From: Sporosarcina limicola
GTDB lineage: Bacteria > Bacillota > Bacilli > Bacillales_A > Planococcaceae
Length of the DNA: 64,000 nucleotides
Assembly: GCF_014873855.1 (NCBI RefSeq)
Contig: NZ_JADBEL010000002.1
Coordinates: forward strand, 137,307 to 201,306
Direction: 5' to 3'
Numbering within the stretch: the stretch's first letter is position 1; every line of letters begins with the position of its first letter. This document shows positions 63,595 through 64,000 of the stretch, one piece after another. A program made the translations under genes and the position numbers. The notes under the pieces are model-generated. The model searched no databases. It was not told the origin of the DNA and was given only the letters and a program-made list of their open reading frames with translations.

Positions 63595-63652
63595 TTCAAA
63601 ACTGCACTGGTTATTTAACTGTATTTTCGAACAAACAGAATTCAATGTTGAC

Positions 63653-64000
63653 TTATTTTCGACGTTGCCTATTACGTAGAAATGTAGGGATGTCTAGTGC
63701 TTCTTCAGGCTGATTATTATTCTGCTGACGTCCCGATCCCTGTGGCTGTTGGAACTGATTCGTCTCTTCTAAGCGTTCCCTAATCGGAGACGGGTGTTCC
63801 TGATCACGAGCTTGTGAACGACTTGCACCAAAGCCTGAGCTCCTTGTAGGCCTTGGTTGAACTAATTGAACTTCGTTAAATCCTGTTGCAATAACCGTCA
63901 CGATGATTTCATCTTTCAAATTATCGTTGATAACAGAACCGAAAATCATATTCACATCCTCATCTGAAGCAGAAGCAACGATATCTGCAGCTTCCTGCAC
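63653..64000 (-). CDS. ftsZ: Cell division protein FtsZ, C-terminal part only
   Basis: The tubulin-like GTPase that forms the division ring. The last 116 residues are inside the window: VQEAADIVASASDEDVNMIF and NDNLKDEIIVTVIATGF of the C-terminal domain, then a variable linker rich in Q, N and R. The end is the conserved peptide ALDIPTFLRNRQRRK that binds SepF, FtsA and other partners. The gene continues beyond the window edge. Confidence 0.96.
   Translation of the reverse strand: MQEAADIVASASDEDVNMIFGSVINDNLKDEIIVTVIATGFNEVQLVQPRPTRSSGFGASRSQARDQEHPSPIRERLEETNQFQQPQGSGRQQNNNQPEEALDIPTFLRNRQRRK

Overview
This 64 kb window is part of the chromosome of an endospore-forming member of the Bacillales. 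The signs are strong GGAGG ribosome binding sites with frequent TTG/GTG starts, a T-box leader, PyrR attenuators, a FapR operator, and the sporulation genes spoIIGA, sigE, sigG and spoVM. Gene order closely follows the Bacillus subtilis ftsZ-to-rimM interval, read here on the minus strand from high to low coordinates. Protein sequences and the style of dispersed hairpin repeats suggest the Planococcaceae (Sporosarcina-like); that assignment is inference.

Layout from high to low coordinates. 64.0-57.3 kb holds the 3' end of ftsZ, the spoIIGA-sigE-sigG compartment-specific sigma cascade, and the division cluster ymxH(ylmC)-ylmE-sepF-ylmG-ylmH-divIVA. 57.3-52.6 kb holds the T-box-controlled ileS, then lspA and the pseudouridine synthase ylyB. 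52.6-40.7 kb is the complete pyrimidine operon pyrR-P-B-C-carA-carB-K-D-F-E, with two visible PyrR attenuators. 40.7-33.3 kb is an accessory interval: a lipoprotein, two GNAT acetyltransferases, an XRE-regulator fragment, an S-layer-homology protein cut by an in-frame TAG, a frameshifted small gene, a small membrane protein and an orphan ResC/CcsB-type cytochrome c maturation gene. 33.3-31.6 kb is rqcH. 31.4-18.9 kb is gmk-rpoZ-coaBC-priA-def-fmt-rsmB-stp-prkC-rsgA-rpe-thiN and an unusually long spoVM. It converges on rpmB, the only core ribosomal gene here on the plus strand. 18.5-8.4 kb holds yloU-fakA, sdaAB-sdaAA-recG, and the FapR lipid operon fapR-plsX-fabD-fabG-acpP. 8.3-0 kb holds rnc-smc-ftsY-ylxM-ffh-rpsP-khpA and the start of rimM.

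Together the core genes link fatty acid and phospholipid synthesis, protein targeting (Ffh/FtsY), translation, pyrimidine synthesis, cell division and sporulation. The most unusual material lies between genes. A family of foldback repeats shares the pieces 'GACAGGCATAAGA...CTTATGACCC' and 'GGAGGGAT...ATCCCTCC'. It occurs as a 123-bp tandem triplet between fabG and acpP, beside recG/fapR, in front of pyrR, inside the ileS leader, and as a decayed copy near 38.1 kb. The accessory interval also carries a second copy of the pyrE 3' tail and terminator, which suggests an insertion at the end of pyrE.
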